Source: Teredinibacter sp. KSP-S5-2
GTDB lineage: Bacteria > Pseudomonadota > Gammaproteobacteria > Pseudomonadales > Cellvibrionaceae
NCBI RefSeq assembly: GCF_032773895.1
Contig: NZ_CP120416.1
Span: forward strand, 1,052,001-1,116,000
Direction of reading: 5' to 3'
DNA: 64,000 nt
Below are positions 23,466 to 32,068 of the stretch, in pieces (position 1 is the stretch's first letter; every line of letters begins with the position of its first letter). The notes beneath the pieces are model-generated. The model was not told the origin of the DNA and made no database searches. It worked only from the letters and a program-made list of their open reading frames with translations. The position numbers and the translations under genes are program-made.

Positions 23466-24476
23466 ATGGCCATCGCGCTAGTTCCGACAATTACATCCGC
23501 AGGACTGGCCGCTGTGTTTAATGCTACCAATGACGGTCTGCAGGCGCGGCTGACCCAGGTGGTATTTGGTGAGCAAGGCTGGACGCCAGATCAGAATGCA
23601 ACACACCTTCGAGCTGAAAAAAATCGCGTGGATATTGAAGGTGGTTCGAGAGTGAATCAGACTCAAATTCATATTACCGCCATCGAAAATGGAAACCAGG
23701 AGTATTGGGTACGTGAAATCGGTTTTTTATTATCCGATGGTACGCTGTTCGCGGTATGGAGTGATGCGCAACAGCCACTCGCTTGGAAATCGGCAGATGT
23801 GGATTTGTTATTAGCCTTTGATATGGTACTGAGTGCCTTACCGGATGACAGTGTTGTTGTTGAGGGAACAGGTGGTTTTAATTTATCGCCTGCGACTGAG
23901 GATGAGATTGGGCTCGTTCGACTTGTCACGGAAGCCGAAGCGAGAGCGGGTGTGATAAATACTGCCGTGGCCATGACACCGTGGGGTACGCGACAACATG
24001 GTGATGCTCGGTATGCTGGGAAACAGCATACGCACACTTGGGGGCAGGTGACGGGTAAGCCGACCACATTTACGCCAGCAGTTCACTCTCACACATGGAA
24101 TCAAATAGGCGGCAGGCCAACGAGTATGCCGCCAACGCCACATTACCACGATGATCGGTATACGCCGACCAATAATTTTTTGGTGAGTTGGGGGCGAACT
24201 ACCACGCGTAATCGACGGTCAGCGGTGAATTGGGATGGTTCAAATAACTTCAGTTATAACTACGCCGATATTGGGCCGCCAGTGGGATATACCACGAGTC
24301 ATCTTATGGGATTTCTCGCCAGTATTGGGTTTATTCATTTTGGTGGCGAGGTTGATGGTATTGACCGAATATGGTGCCGATGGCGGATTCAAAATGGCAA
24401 TATTCGCGTGATTTGTCAAAACAGCGAAAACAATGCCGCATCGCAAATCAATTACATGGCGATCTGGCGGAAGTAA
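23466..24476 (+). CDS. Tail fibre protein (DUF3751-type N-terminus)
   Basis: A 336-residue fibre. Residues 1-150 match the phage tail-fibre N-terminal domain (VPTITSAGLAAVFNATNDG, YWVREIGFLLSDGTLFAVWS), which binds the baseplate. Residues about 185-235 hold three repeats of a H-[TSY]-H motif (QHTHTWGQVTGKP, VHSHTWNQIGGRP, PHYHDD), known in metal-binding fibre shafts. The last 100 residues (ending INYMAIWRK) are the variable receptor-binding tip, not recognised. Confidence 0.85.
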   Translation: MAIALVPTITSAGLAAVFNATNDGLQARLTQVVFGEQGWTPDQNATHLRAEKNRVDIEGGSRVNQTQIHITAIENGNQEYWVREIGFLLSDGTLFAVWSDAQQPLAWKSADVDLLLAFDMVLSALPDDSVVVEGTGGFNLSPATEDEIGLVRLVTEAEARAGVINTAVAMTPWGTRQHGDARYAGKQHTHTWGQVTGKPTTFTPAVHSHTWNQIGGRPTSMPPTPHYHDDRYTPTNNFLVSWGRTTTRNRRSAVNWDGSNNFSYNYADIGPPVGYTTSHLMGFLASIGFIHFGGEVDGIDRIWCRWRIQNGNIRVICQNSENNAASQINYMAIWRK

Positions 24477-24507
24477 TGGTGAACAATAGATAGGAGTAAC
24501 TCGTTTT

Positions 24508-24870
24508 ATGGATAATTTATATTGGTTAGAAATTGACGGCACCGACATTATTGGAGTGCATTCGGTAAAAGGGCAGTCCGACTATACGTGGGTGTCTCTG
24601 TCCGAAGGCGAGGATATGCCAGATCCTGGAGATAACTTTATCGATGGTAAAGTGGTTCAACGTCAGGCCGAGATTGATCCTCCCCAAGAAAAGCGCATTC
24701 TTGCACAGCAAAAGATTATTGATGTGTACCCACTTTGGAAACAGATGAATATTCTTCGAAATGGTACTGAAGTGGAACAGACCACAATGGGGCGGTTTAT
24801 TGATGCAGTCCGTACTTGGTCAAATAACCCGAAGAGCACAGTAAAACAACTCGATAAGATTGTGCCTTAG
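24508..24870 (+). CDS. Tail fibre accessory/assembly-like protein
   Basis: A 120-residue protein directly after the fibre gene, where tail fibre assembly chaperones sit. The N-terminus is beta-like (LYWLEIDGTDIIGVHSV), the C-terminus helical (PLWKQMNILRNGTEVEQTTM). A ribosome site AGGAG lies further upstream than usual. Function is inferred from position. Confidence 0.55.
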   Translation: MDNLYWLEIDGTDIIGVHSVKGQSDYTWVSLSEGEDMPDPGDNFIDGKVVQRQAEIDPPQEKRILAQQKIIDVYPLWKQMNILRNGTEVEQTTMGRFIDAVRTWSNNPKSTVKQLDKIVP

Positions 24871-24960
24871 TTTTTATTCTTTCGTTTTTATACCTGAATT
24901 CATTCCCTTCGTTTTCTCTTTTTCTTTCTTTCATTTTTAACTTTTACATTTCCTCGTGAG
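24871..24960 (+). promoter_or_regulatory. U/C-rich leader before the sheath gene
   Basis: About 90 bp with TTTTCTCTTTTTCTTTCTTT-type runs and few purines, ending near a GGGGTGAG ribosome site before the sheath start. Confidence 0.4.
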
Positions 24961-24972
24961 ATGGGGTGAGCT

Positions 24973-26214
24973 ATGGCGTTTTTACATGGTGTGGAAGTCG
25001 TTGAAATTAACAACGGTCCACGTCCAATTCGTACTGTGCGTTCGAGCGTAGTTGGTTTAATTGGCACGGCACCGGAAGCCGACCCAGAACGTTTTCCGTT
25101 AAATTTTCCTGTGCTGGTGGCTGGGCGACGATCTGATATGGCGGGTATTGGTTCGACCGGAACCTTGCCCGCTGCGTTGGATGATATCTTTGACCAAGCG
25201 GGTGCGCTGATTGTGGTGGTGCGTGTGAGTGACGGTATTACTCAGCCTTCAGATGGCTACGGTGGTGCTGTTGATCCCAGCGATACCTTTGATGGGGAAG
25301 AGTATATTCCCCCACCATCAGAAGCACTTAATGAAGTGATCGGCGGTGTGGATAATGACACAGGACAATATCTCGGTGTGTATGCGTTTCTAGCGGCACA
25401 AAGTGAAGTTCATGTCACACCGCGCGTGCTTATTGCCCCGGAGTTTTCACACAACGCCGCAGTGGCCAATGAAATGTTAACGGTTGCAGAACGATTGCGC
25501 GCCGTAGTGATCGCCGATGGCCCCAATACCAATGATATTGAAGCGATTCATTATCGTGAACAATTTGGTAGTCCACGCTTATACATTGTTGATCCTTGGG
25601 TACGAGTGTGGAATACGGCAATCGGTGCCGAAGTGATTCGTCCTGTCAGTGCGCGTGTGGCTGGGTTAATCGCAAAAAGCGATGCCGAATTTGGTTTTTG
25701 GCGTTCACCGTCGAATCAAGAGTTACGTGGGATTCTCGGCCCGGTGAGAAGCATTGACTTTACGCTTGGTGATCCGAATGCGCGTGCCAATATCCTAAAT
25801 GAAAATGAAGTGGCCACGGTTATTCAAGAAACGGGTTATCGCCTATGGGGCAATCGCACCTGTTCCGATGATCAAAAATGGGCGTTCTTATCGGTACGCC
25901 GTACAGCAGATATGGTGAACGAAAGCATTCTCCAAGGACACCTGTGGGCAGTGGATCGTACTATTTCTAAAACCTATGTCGAGGATGTGTTGGAAGGTGT
26001 CAATGCGTACCTTCGTTCTTTGCGAACACGTGGTGCGATTATCAACGGCCAAGCTTGGATCGATGCGGAGTTCAATACGCCTGCGGATATTGCGTCGGGA
26101 AAAGTGACCTTCAGTTTTGACTTTACGCCGCCACCGCCAGCAGAACACATTGTTTTTCGTAGCGAAGTGGTTAACGGCTATTTAACGGAAGTGATTCCTT
26201 TGCCTGCGAATTAA
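24973..26214 (+). CDS. Contractile tail sheath protein gpFI
   Basis: A 413-residue P2 FI-like sheath. It begins FLHGVEVVEINNGPRPIRTV, followed by SSVVGLIGTAP, and carries GFWRSPSNQELRGILGPVRS around residues 236-255 and the C-terminal WGNRTCSDDQKWAFLSVRRT block. This makes the virion a myovirus. The sheath gene sits after the fibre genes as in P2. Confidence 0.93.
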   Translation: MAFLHGVEVVEINNGPRPIRTVRSSVVGLIGTAPEADPERFPLNFPVLVAGRRSDMAGIGSTGTLPAALDDIFDQAGALIVVVRVSDGITQPSDGYGGAVDPSDTFDGEEYIPPPSEALNEVIGGVDNDTGQYLGVYAFLAAQSEVHVTPRVLIAPEFSHNAAVANEMLTVAERLRAVVIADGPNTNDIEAIHYREQFGSPRLYIVDPWVRVWNTAIGAEVIRPVSARVAGLIAKSDAEFGFWRSPSNQELRGILGPVRSIDFTLGDPNARANILNENEVATVIQETGYRLWGNRTCSDDQKWAFLSVRRTADMVNESILQGHLWAVDRTISKTYVEDVLEGVNAYLRSLRTRGAIINGQAWIDAEFNTPADIASGKVTFSFDFTPPPPAEHIVFRSEVVNGYLTEVIPLPAN

Positions 26215-26216
26215 GT

Positions 26217-26312
26217 TCCATCCAGTTTTTTCTAAATCTTTATCCATTCAGATTTTCTCCCTTTTTTTAATTTCTAAATTTTTTCGTTTCATTCCTTTTT
26301 TCTATTTTTAGG
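26217..26312 (+). promoter_or_regulatory. U/C-rich leader before the tail tube gene
   Basis: About 95 bp of nearly pure T/C/A sequence (TTTTCTCCCTTTTTTTAATT, ATTCCTTTTTTCTATTTTTA) followed by AGGAGA and the GTG start at 26322. Confidence 0.45.
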
Positions 26313-26321
26313 AGATGCATC

Positions 26322-26822
26322 GTGCTCGATGATGTGCTTCGTAATATGACTTTGACAGTAGATGGTCGAGGTTACGCAGGCAATATAGAAGAACTTGTTC
26401 TGCCTAAGTTAAGTTTACAAACTGAGGAGTTACGCAACGGCGGCATGGATGCGCCGGTGGACATTGAGCTGGGTATGGAAAAGCTCGAATGTGAATTTAC
26501 GCTTACACGATTTAATCGCCACTCGCTGACCCTGTTTGGTGTGTTTAGCGGTGAAACCCAACTCACTGCCAGAGGTGCGGTGGTGTCCGATAACGGCCAA
26601 ACGCAAGCAGCAGTCATCAATATGCGTGGCCTGGTGCGAGAGCTGGACATGGGTACATGGAAGCCGGGAGAGAAATCAACCAACAAGTTTATGGTATCGC
26701 TACGCTACTACAAGCTTGTCCTGGATGAATTCCCGATTTACGAAATCGATATTCCCAACTTTGTCCGAAAAGTGAATGGCGTCGACCAGCTTGCCAAAAT
26801 GCGTGCTGCGTTAGGGCTTTAA
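26322..26822 (+). CDS. Tail tube protein gpFII
   Basis: A 166-residue P2 FII-like tube protein: LRNMTLTVDGRGYAGNIEEL at the N-terminus, LPKLSLQTEELRNGGMDAPV near 30, and KYYKL-type C-terminal strand (MVSLRYYKLVLDEFPIYEID). GTG start with AGGAGA seven bases upstream. Confidence 0.9.
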   Translation: MLDDVLRNMTLTVDGRGYAGNIEELVLPKLSLQTEELRNGGMDAPVDIELGMEKLECEFTLTRFNRHSLTLFGVFSGETQLTARGAVVSDNGQTQAAVINMRGLVRELDMGTWKPGEKSTNKFMVSLRYYKLVLDEFPIYEIDIPNFVRKVNGVDQLAKMRAALGL

Positions 26823-26842
26823 ATTTTATCTCTTTCGCAATG

Positions 26843-27538
26843 TTATCTTTCTTTATTGCACATCTCGGAGGTCAATGTATTCTGAGTACCGGTGACGTTA
26901 ACGATGCGCTTATGACGTTCACACTCCCACTCACTTGGCTTATACATTTTGCTCCAAGCTTGCATTAATTGTACTTGCTGTTTTGATAACCTAAACCCAT
27001 ACCGCTCTTGCATGTATAGGTAGGTTCTCCCAATCATACCTTTTGCATGGTTGGGTGGCTGAACTTTACGTTCCTTGAAATCTACGATCATGTCGCATGA
27101 ACCGTATTGTGTTGGCGTTCCGTTCCAGTCAGTAAAATTGAAATTTGACCGGTCGCCATTGATTTCGCCTATAGCCGGTACGAGGTTGTGAAGATCCGCC
27201 TCCATGATTTGGAATTGTTTATCTTTCTTACAGTTCTTACGTTTGCCCTGCTGCCAACATTGAAGCTGATGGCCGAATTGCCAAGCAGGGACAATATGTT
27301 CCCATTCGATCCTATTTGCTCGCTTCTCCTGCTTGCGAACATCATAGCCACATTGCTCAAGCTGTGGTATTCCTTTGTTTCCATACCATGTGATGGGGCA
27401 CTGGCAATAGAAGCTTATTAAGTGATCATTGTAGATTTTTACGGCCACTTTTTTGGCTTCAGAAAAAGAAGAAGGCGGTTTTGCTAATGCCGAGAATGGT
27501 ACGGTAAGTAAGAAAGATATAACCAAGAAGAGCTTCAT
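26843..27538 (-). CDS. endA: Endonuclease I (EndA-like), secreted DNase
   Basis: A 231-residue protein with a Sec signal peptide (about 1-19, ending SALA-KP) and an endonuclease I domain. The beta-beta-alpha metal motif is [14 protein letters not shown] with the catalytic His in EHIVP near residue 85; a further conserved block is [18 protein letters not shown]. Several Cys ([22 protein letters not shown]) fit the disulphide-stabilised periplasmic enzyme. It degrades double-stranded DNA in the periplasm or outside. It is encoded against the tail operon between tube and gpE, with ATG 27538. In a prophage it could block entry of other DNA. Confidence 0.88.
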   Translation of the reverse strand: MKLFLVISFLLTVPFSALAKPPSSFSEAKKVAVKIYNDHLISFYCQCPITWYGNKGIPQLEQCGYDVRKQEKRANRIEWEHIVPAWQFGHQLQCWQQGKRKNCKKDKQFQIMEADLHNLVPAIGEINGDRSNFNFTDWNGTPTQYGSCDMIVDFKERKVQPPNHAKGMIGRTYLYMQERYGFRLSKQQVQLMQAWSKMYKPSEWECERHKRIVNVTGTQNTLTSEMCNKER

Positions 27539-27937
27539 CGTAGTGTCTTTGCCGCAAGTAGGAGCGACCCTCATATTGAATTATGTAACGTTAGAATGAT
27601 GCCAAAAATATCAAGCTAAAGCCATTAGCATCTGATAGACCGTCCCTCAGAGTTTTTGCATTTGTATCAGTATACTACTCGAAACCGAAGTTCCATGATT
27701 TGATGGTTGTATCAGAGTTCAGAGATCCGATAAGTAGTCCAAACCAAAATGTTGGTCGTGAGTCTACTCTTTCTTCGCACTATTCAGTGTGTAAGACCAG
27801 TTTATATCTGTAAATATTTTAATTCATTTGTCTTATCAGTCATTTTTGACTGACCTTCAGTATCTGAGATACCCAATTACACGGTTTGTTCAGTCCATTT
27901 TCTTTTCAATTGTTTTTCTTTTTTATGGAGCCCTCTC
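27539..27937. other. Intergenic gap with two inverted repeats
   Basis: About 400 bp without a gene, between the minus-strand EndA-like gene and the next tail gene. TCAGTCA-TTTT-TGACTGA (27836-27853) and GTATC-TGA-GATAC (27860-27872) are perfect inverted repeats and could be operators or a weak terminator. A pyrimidine-rich leader (about 27895-27930) ends the gap. Confidence 0.45.
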
Positions 27938-28231
27938 ATGGAAACATCGCCTTATTATGTGATGAAGCCAACCACTTTTCAGAAACAGAAAGTGCGTATT
28001 GGCCACCGGTTGGATTTAACCGAGTCGCAAGCACGACCGCTTATTCATGGTGGATTTTTAACAAACGATGTCAATGCGTCCCGTTACATTGCTGAACTGA
28101 CGCATGAACTAAAAAACCTGACTTATGAACTGGGGATTGTGCAAGAAGAACTTAAACAATCTGAAGCAGAGTTAGAAAGTTTAACGCAATCGATTAAGGC
28201 GAAAGATGCACCGACCAAGGAGGATAACTAA
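27938..28231 (+). CDS. Small tail-module protein with coiled coil
   Basis: A 97-residue protein between tail tube and tail assembly genes. The first 50 residues (VMKPTTFQKQKVRIGHRLDL) are not recognised; residues 52-85 form a leucine/glutamate coiled coil (LTHELKNLTYELGIVQEELK). Its stop overlaps the start of gpE (TAATG), so it is co-translated. It may be a tape-measure chaperone partner; this is inference. Confidence 0.55.
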   Translation: METSPYYVMKPTTFQKQKVRIGHRLDLTESQARPLIHGGFLTNDVNASRYIAELTHELKNLTYELGIVQEELKQSEAELESLTQSIKAKDAPTKEDN

Positions 28232-28527
28232 TGGCAGCACGCACTCAAACACCGGTTGCTCGAACAGAAGTGACCTTGCAATTTCCGATATTTTTTGAGG
28301 GAAAAGAACATACACAGATTTTGATTCGACGCCCGAAGGTAAGGGACATGCTCGGTGTGGAAGACAGTACGTCCAATGACGCCCAAAAAGAAATCGATTT
28401 GTTTGCCAATCTTTGTGAATGCTCGCCGGATTTAATTACTGAACTGGATATGTTGGACTACGCCAAGTTACAGGAAACCTATCAAGGTTTTTTATCTTCA
28501 AAGCGCAAGACGCCCGTAAAGCGTTAG
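28231..28527 (+). CDS. Tail assembly protein gpE
   Basis: A 98-residue P2 gpE-like tail assembly chaperone (TEVTLQFPIFFEGKEHTQIL, then IRRPKVRDMLGVED). It is made when ribosomes do not shift frame at 28488. It wraps the tape measure before tube growth. The stop codon at 28525-28527 lies 31 bp after the slippery site. Confidence 0.85.
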   Translation: MAARTQTPVARTEVTLQFPIFFEGKEHTQILIRRPKVRDMLGVEDSTSNDAQKEIDLFANLCECSPDLITELDMLDYAKLQETYQGFLSSKRKTPVKR

Positions 28528-28625
28528 TTGCGATTGCCAGTCACACGGGTTGGGGACTCTCCGAACTTCTAGAGCTAGAAGGCGAGGAAGTGTTGAAGTG
28601 GTTAGCGGTGTTGCCCAAATCGTGA
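28231..28625 (+). CDS. gpE+E' fusion made by -1 frameshift
   Basis: A second product is expected from a -1 shift at TTTTTTA (28488-28494). After the shift the frame reads FFIFKAQDARKALVAIASHT, then WGLSELLELEGEEVLKW, ending at 28625. This encodes a Trp-rich P2 E'-type extension. The extension has no start codon of its own, which supports the shift. In P2 the E+E' protein is made the same way and is essential for tail assembly. Confidence 0.8.
28488..28494 (+). other. Programmed -1 frameshift slippery site T TTT TTA
   Basis: In gpE the zero frame reads GGT|TTT|TTA, so the heptamer is the classical X XXY YYZ type. The -1 frame after it stays open into the conserved E' part. Confidence 0.82.
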
Positions 28626-28629
28626 TAGC

Positions 28630-28700
28630 GACTTTATTTGGTTCTGCTTTTCTTTCTATTCAACTTGTTACTTGTATTTTTGTTATACGTGTCGTGTAAG
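28630..28700 (+). promoter_or_regulatory. U/C-rich leader before the tape measure gene
   Basis: About 70 bp rich in T and C (TTTGGTTCTGCTTTTCTTTC, CTTGTATTTTTG), continuing the leader pattern seen before other late genes. Confidence 0.35.
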
Positions 28701-28708
28701 AGTGTGTG

Positions 28709-30958
28709 ATGGCTTCTCAGTTTAACGTTGCAATCTCTATTGGTGCGACACTGGGAAAAAGCTTTAAAACCGTCACGCAAGGTTCACAGGGGCAACTCAA
28801 TAAACTCGGCGATAGCATTCGCAAAGTGAAGGATCAACAACAGGCGATTCGTAAGTTCGATCTGGATTCGACTCGTGTCAACGAAGCGAGAATTGCGTTT
28901 GCTCAAGCAAGCCAGAAGGTCAAAGACCTGCGGATGCAGGTGGCAGCTTCCAAAAATCCAACCAAAACATTACTCAATCAATACGCTCGTGCTCAGGAAC
29001 GCAGCAATCGGTTGTCGGATGCATTAACCCGGCAGCGACGACGATTACAAGAAAGTCGTCAGGCCATGACTGGGTTGGGCTTGTCGACCCAGAATCTACG
29101 GCAACAAAATAAACGCCTGGGTGCCTCTGCTGACCAGTTAAATCAAAAATACCAACGCCTCGGCAATACCCTAAAAACGCAGCAACAGTTGCGAATGAAA
29201 CGGGATCAAGTGCGTGGGGATCTGTTTGATGCTACGGCGATGGGGTTTCTTGTTTCCCGACCACTATCCACTGCAATGGATTTTGAAGACTCAATGGCCA
29301 AGTTGGGCGCATTGACAAAAGATGCGACCGAGGAACAGTTAACGGTATTAAATAAGGAGGCACAAAAACTAGGTCGTACCACCCAGTTCACCAGTTCTCA
29401 AACCGGTGATGCAATGGGGTTTCTGGCAATGGCTGGGTTTGATGCTGATGAGATTAAACAATCCACTGGCAATGTGTTGCAGCTTGCACAAGCATCGGGG
29501 GCGGATCTTGCGACCACAGCGGATATCGCGTCCAACATTATGTCGGGCTTCAATATTCAAGCTTCCGAAAGTCAGCGAATTTCTGATGTATTAACCAAAA
29601 CGTTCACCAGCTCCAACACCACATTACAGATGCTCGGTGAAACCATGAAATTTGTCGGACCGGTGGCGGCAGCCACCAATACGGATCTGGAAGTCGCCGC
29701 CGCAATGGCCGGGAAACTTGGCGATGCGGGTATTCAAGGTTCGATGGCCGGTACGGCATTACGAACCATGCTGCTGCGCTTGTCTGCTCCACCGCGAATG
29801 GCGGCTGATGCTTTGGAACAATTGAATATTGTGACCAAAGACAGTACCGGTAATTTACGTTCTTTCCCCGAGCTGTTAAGAGAAATAAACGATGCAACAT
29901 CCGAAATGGGAACGGGTGATCGAACGGAAATGATTAAACGGATATTCGGTACAGAAGCGGCGTCTGCTGCCGCCGTATTAATGGATCAGGCGGGCAAAGA
30001 CAAACTGCAATCGTTTATCGCCATTCTTGGTGCATCGGAAGGAACGGCACAGCAAGTTTCACAAAAAATGAGCAACACCACCCGAGGCGCATTAAAACGA
30101 TTGGGCAGCGCGTTGGAAAGCATCTCCATTGTTGTCGGTGGATTATTTTTACCTGCCATTGCTGCGGTGGCCGATGTCCTTGCGATAGTGGCGTCCGGGG
30201 TATCGTTGTTTGCGGAAAAGTTTCCGCTATTGACGACAGTGGTGGTGGGCGCGACCGTGGGCATTATTGGTTTGCGCATCGCCACCATTGCCAGCACCTG
30301 GACGTATCTATTTATGAAAAGTGCGTTGCTGGGGGTTAACACCACCTTTGGCATCACAGCCATGTTAACCAAACTCAATCAAACTGGATTACTGCGTTTA
30401 AATGCTATCGCCAGTTTAACGGCGGTGCGCACAGGGCTAATGACGGCGGCACAGTGGGCGTTAAATGTCGCCATGACGGCTAACCCCATTGGTCTCATTA
30501 TTGCCGGTATTGCAGCACTCGGGGCAGCAGGGTATTTTCTGGTTACCCGGTGGGATACGGTTAAAACCTTTGTGATGGATTTTTGGCAAAGCCTAAAAGA
30601 AAAAACCAAAAACGCGGTGGGGTTTTTAATTCGATTTATCGGGAAATTACTTGATCCCTTTGGTCTACTCAAAAAGACCATCCAATTTGTTGGTGCGCTT
30701 TTTAGTGGTAACGATTCGCCAGAAATCAAACTGGGTGCGTCATCAAATATCTCGACTCTGGATGATGTTCAGCAGCGCACAGTCAACGCCGCCAAAACCG
30801 CGTCTCAGATTCAAAACTCTACCCAAGTCAACGCTTCAATTGTGGTTAATCCCGCGCCGGGGATGGACGAGCAAAAGATGGGCGAAAAAATGAAATTCAT
30901 GTTGGAAGAGGAAATGCTTCGCGCGCAAGCGGATCAAAGAGGTGCGCTTTATGATTAA
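28709..30958 (+). CDS. Tail tape measure protein gpT
   Basis: A 749-residue protein that sets tail length. Coiled N-terminal third (residues about 15-170, many Gln/Arg/Leu), a TP901-type core around 190-420 (DFEDSMAKLGALTKDATEEQ, GFLAMAGFDADEIKQ, GDRTEMIKRIFGTEAASAAA) and hydrophobic segments between about 465 and 620 (VVVGATVGIIGLRIATIAST, ALNVAMTANPIGLIIAGIAA). ATG 28709 follows an in-frame GTG. It is normal in length for a short myovirus tail. Confidence 0.9.
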   Translation: MASQFNVAISIGATLGKSFKTVTQGSQGQLNKLGDSIRKVKDQQQAIRKFDLDSTRVNEARIAFAQASQKVKDLRMQVAASKNPTKTLLNQYARAQERSNRLSDALTRQRRRLQESRQAMTGLGLSTQNLRQQNKRLGASADQLNQKYQRLGNTLKTQQQLRMKRDQVRGDLFDATAMGFLVSRPLSTAMDFEDSMAKLGALTKDATEEQLTVLNKEAQKLGRTTQFTSSQTGDAMGFLAMAGFDADEIKQSTGNVLQLAQASGADLATTADIASNIMSGFNIQASESQRISDVLTKTFTSSNTTLQMLGETMKFVGPVAAATNTDLEVAAAMAGKLGDAGIQGSMAGTALRTMLLRLSAPPRMAADALEQLNIVTKDSTGNLRSFPELLREINDATSEMGTGDRTEMIKRIFGTEAASAAAVLMDQAGKDKLQSFIAILGASEGTAQQVSQKMSNTTRGALKRLGSALESISIVVGGLFLPAIAAVADVLAIVASGVSLFAEKFPLLTTVVVGATVGIIGLRIATIASTWTYLFMKSALLGVNTTFGITAMLTKLNQTGLLRLNAIASLTAVRTGLMTAAQWALNVAMTANPIGLIIAGIAALGAAGYFLVTRWDTVKTFVMDFWQSLKEKTKNAVGFLIRFIGKLLDPFGLLKKTIQFVGALFSGNDSPEIKLGASSNISTLDDVQQRTVNAAKTASQIQNSTQVNASIVVNPAPGMDEQKMGEKMKFMLEEEMLRAQADQRGALYD

Positions 30959-30999
30959 TATGCATTCTTAATTGTATCGCGAAATGCAGTAATAAGTGC

Positions 31000-31028
31000 T
31001 TGATTGTTCAGTGAAAGGAAGCGTTCAT
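31000..31028 (+). promoter_or_regulatory. Shared accessory promoter, copy 7
   Basis: -35 TTGATT (31000-31005), 17 bp, -10 GTTCAT (31023-31028) preceded by GAAGC, then G. It drives the gene at 31060-31413 with a 31-nt gap to its start. Same consensus as the minus-strand copies 1-6. Confidence 0.72.
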
Positions 31029-31059
31029 GAACGCATCAAAAATAAAACAGGAAAGTAAA

Positions 31060-31413
31060 ATGATAAAAAGTCACGCAATAGCCAACACGCAAGACAAAAC
31101 AAAATATAGCACCTTCGTTGTATATGAATTTACATGCGATCATCTGGATGGGTTTGAGTTAGAACTCATTCAGGCGTCGATTCGACGATACTTAAATATG
31201 GTCGACCGAAGCGATGTTTGTACGCTTGTGGTGTTGATTGATTTGGAAAACAATGCGGATCATGCAGAAGACTGCAAATACTCCCTTGGCTATTATCGAG
31301 AGTATGACGAAGATACGGAGCGCTATCTTTGGACTATCGATCTAAATTCAACTATTGATTCATCTGAAAAACACTTCAGTATGAAGTGCGCGCTAGTAGA
31401 TGTGAAAATGTAG
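31060..31413 (+). CDS. Accessory protein A of a three-member paralogous set
   Basis: A 117-residue soluble acidic protein of unknown function. Start at ATG 31060 behind an AGGAAAG ribosome site; the in-frame ATG at 31027 lies in the promoter. It aligns by eye with the next two genes: F[VT]VYE near the N-terminus, V-L-I-D-[LF]-E in the middle, K-Y-S-L, then [YR]-x-W-T and an acidic C-terminal strand with Cys. It lies on the plus strand between tape measure and gpU but has its own promoter, so it can be expressed independently of late genes. Confidence 0.6.
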   Translation: MIKSHAIANTQDKTKYSTFVVYEFTCDHLDGFELELIQASIRRYLNMVDRSDVCTLVVLIDLENNADHAEDCKYSLGYYREYDEDTERYLWTIDLNSTIDSSEKHFSMKCALVDVKM

Positions 31414-31425
31414 GTCTACCATTCT

Positions 31426-31448
31426 CCCCAGAGGAAACTTCTCTGGGG
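31426..31448 (+). terminator. Hairpin after accessory protein A
   Basis: Perfect 8 bp stem CCCCAGAG (31426-31433) and CTCTGGGG (31441-31448) 12 bp past the stop codon. There is no T-run after it; it may stabilise the transcript end or stop transcription weakly. Confidence 0.5.
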
Positions 31449-31634
31449 ATAACACCAAGCCTAAATACAAAACGCTCTCTGATAGCCGACTATATTACCC
31501 CCGTGTGTGCCGCAGTGTGGCCAGCGGGGCGACTTCTCTTCTTTCTTTGTATGTTTTCCAAAGGATTGAACTTTACGCCTAAAAGGGCGGGTATTTACTT
31601 TCAATCTTTCTTGCTTTAGCCGTTACGAATTGAC

Positions 31635-31663
31635 TTGATTAACCTTCAGAACGAAGCGTTCAT
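31635..31663 (+). promoter_or_regulatory. Shared accessory promoter, copy 8
   Basis: -35 TTGATT (31635-31640), 17 bp, -10 GTTCAT (31658-31663) preceded by GAAGC; 29 nt to the start at 31693. Confidence 0.72.
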
Positions 31664-31692
31664 GTGTGCAAATAAACCAGATGGAGAAAACC

Positions 31693-31998
31693 ATGAGCGA
31701 TAAACACTTTACGGTATACGAAATTCATCATAAAAATTTGGAGGGTGATGATATAGCGATGTTGACTGAAATCGTTAGATCAAAAATTGAGTTAGGAGAA
31801 GTCAATCATTTCACTGATTTTACTGTTTTGATCGATTTTGAACTTGCCGTTCCCGATATGGATAACCCAAAGTATTCTTTGAATATTTTCACCGGGTGGG
31901 AAGAGGACTTTATGCGCTATTGTTGGACTGCGAGACTAAAGAATATTGACTCCAAATTGGAAGAGCGCGCTTTTGAAATGATCTGCTCTTTGGGTTAA
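31693..31998 (+). CDS. Accessory protein B, paralogue of A
   Basis: A 101-residue soluble acidic protein, start ATG 31693 after GGAGAAAACC. It begins SDKHFTVYEIHHKNLEGDD and has FTVLIDFE in the middle and YCWTARLKN near the end, each matching protein A in order and spacing. Function unknown. The separate promoter and hairpin show it is its own unit. The stretch between A and B (31449-31634) contains no gene. Confidence 0.6.
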   Translation: MSDKHFTVYEIHHKNLEGDDIAMLTEIVRSKIELGEVNHFTDFTVLIDFELAVPDMDNPKYSLNIFTGWEEDFMRYCWTARLKNIDSKLEERAFEMICSLG

Positions 31999-32004
31999 TG
32001 AGCC

Positions 32005-32020
32005 GCCACATGGATGTGGC
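32005..32020 (+). terminator. Hairpin after accessory protein B
   Basis: GCCACAT (32005-32011) and ATGTGGC (32014-32020) with a two-base loop, 6 bp past the stop. No T-run, so weak. Confidence 0.45.
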
Positions 32021-32039
32021 TAATCTGTCTTCTTTATTC

Positions 32040-32068
32040 TTGACTTCAATTCATGATGAAGCGTTCAT
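32040..32068 (+). promoter_or_regulatory. Shared accessory promoter, copy 9
   Basis: -35 TTGACT (32040-32045), the closest of the nine to the sigma-70 consensus, 17 bp, -10 GTTCAT (32063-32068) preceded by GAAGC; 32 nt to ATG 32101. Confidence 0.72.

Noticed and set aside
30830-30842. Tenth copy of the shared promoter core (ACGCTTCAATT) inside the tape measure gene
   Set aside because: Part of a conserved coding stretch, no ATGAAC -10 complement next to it and no gene in the right position.
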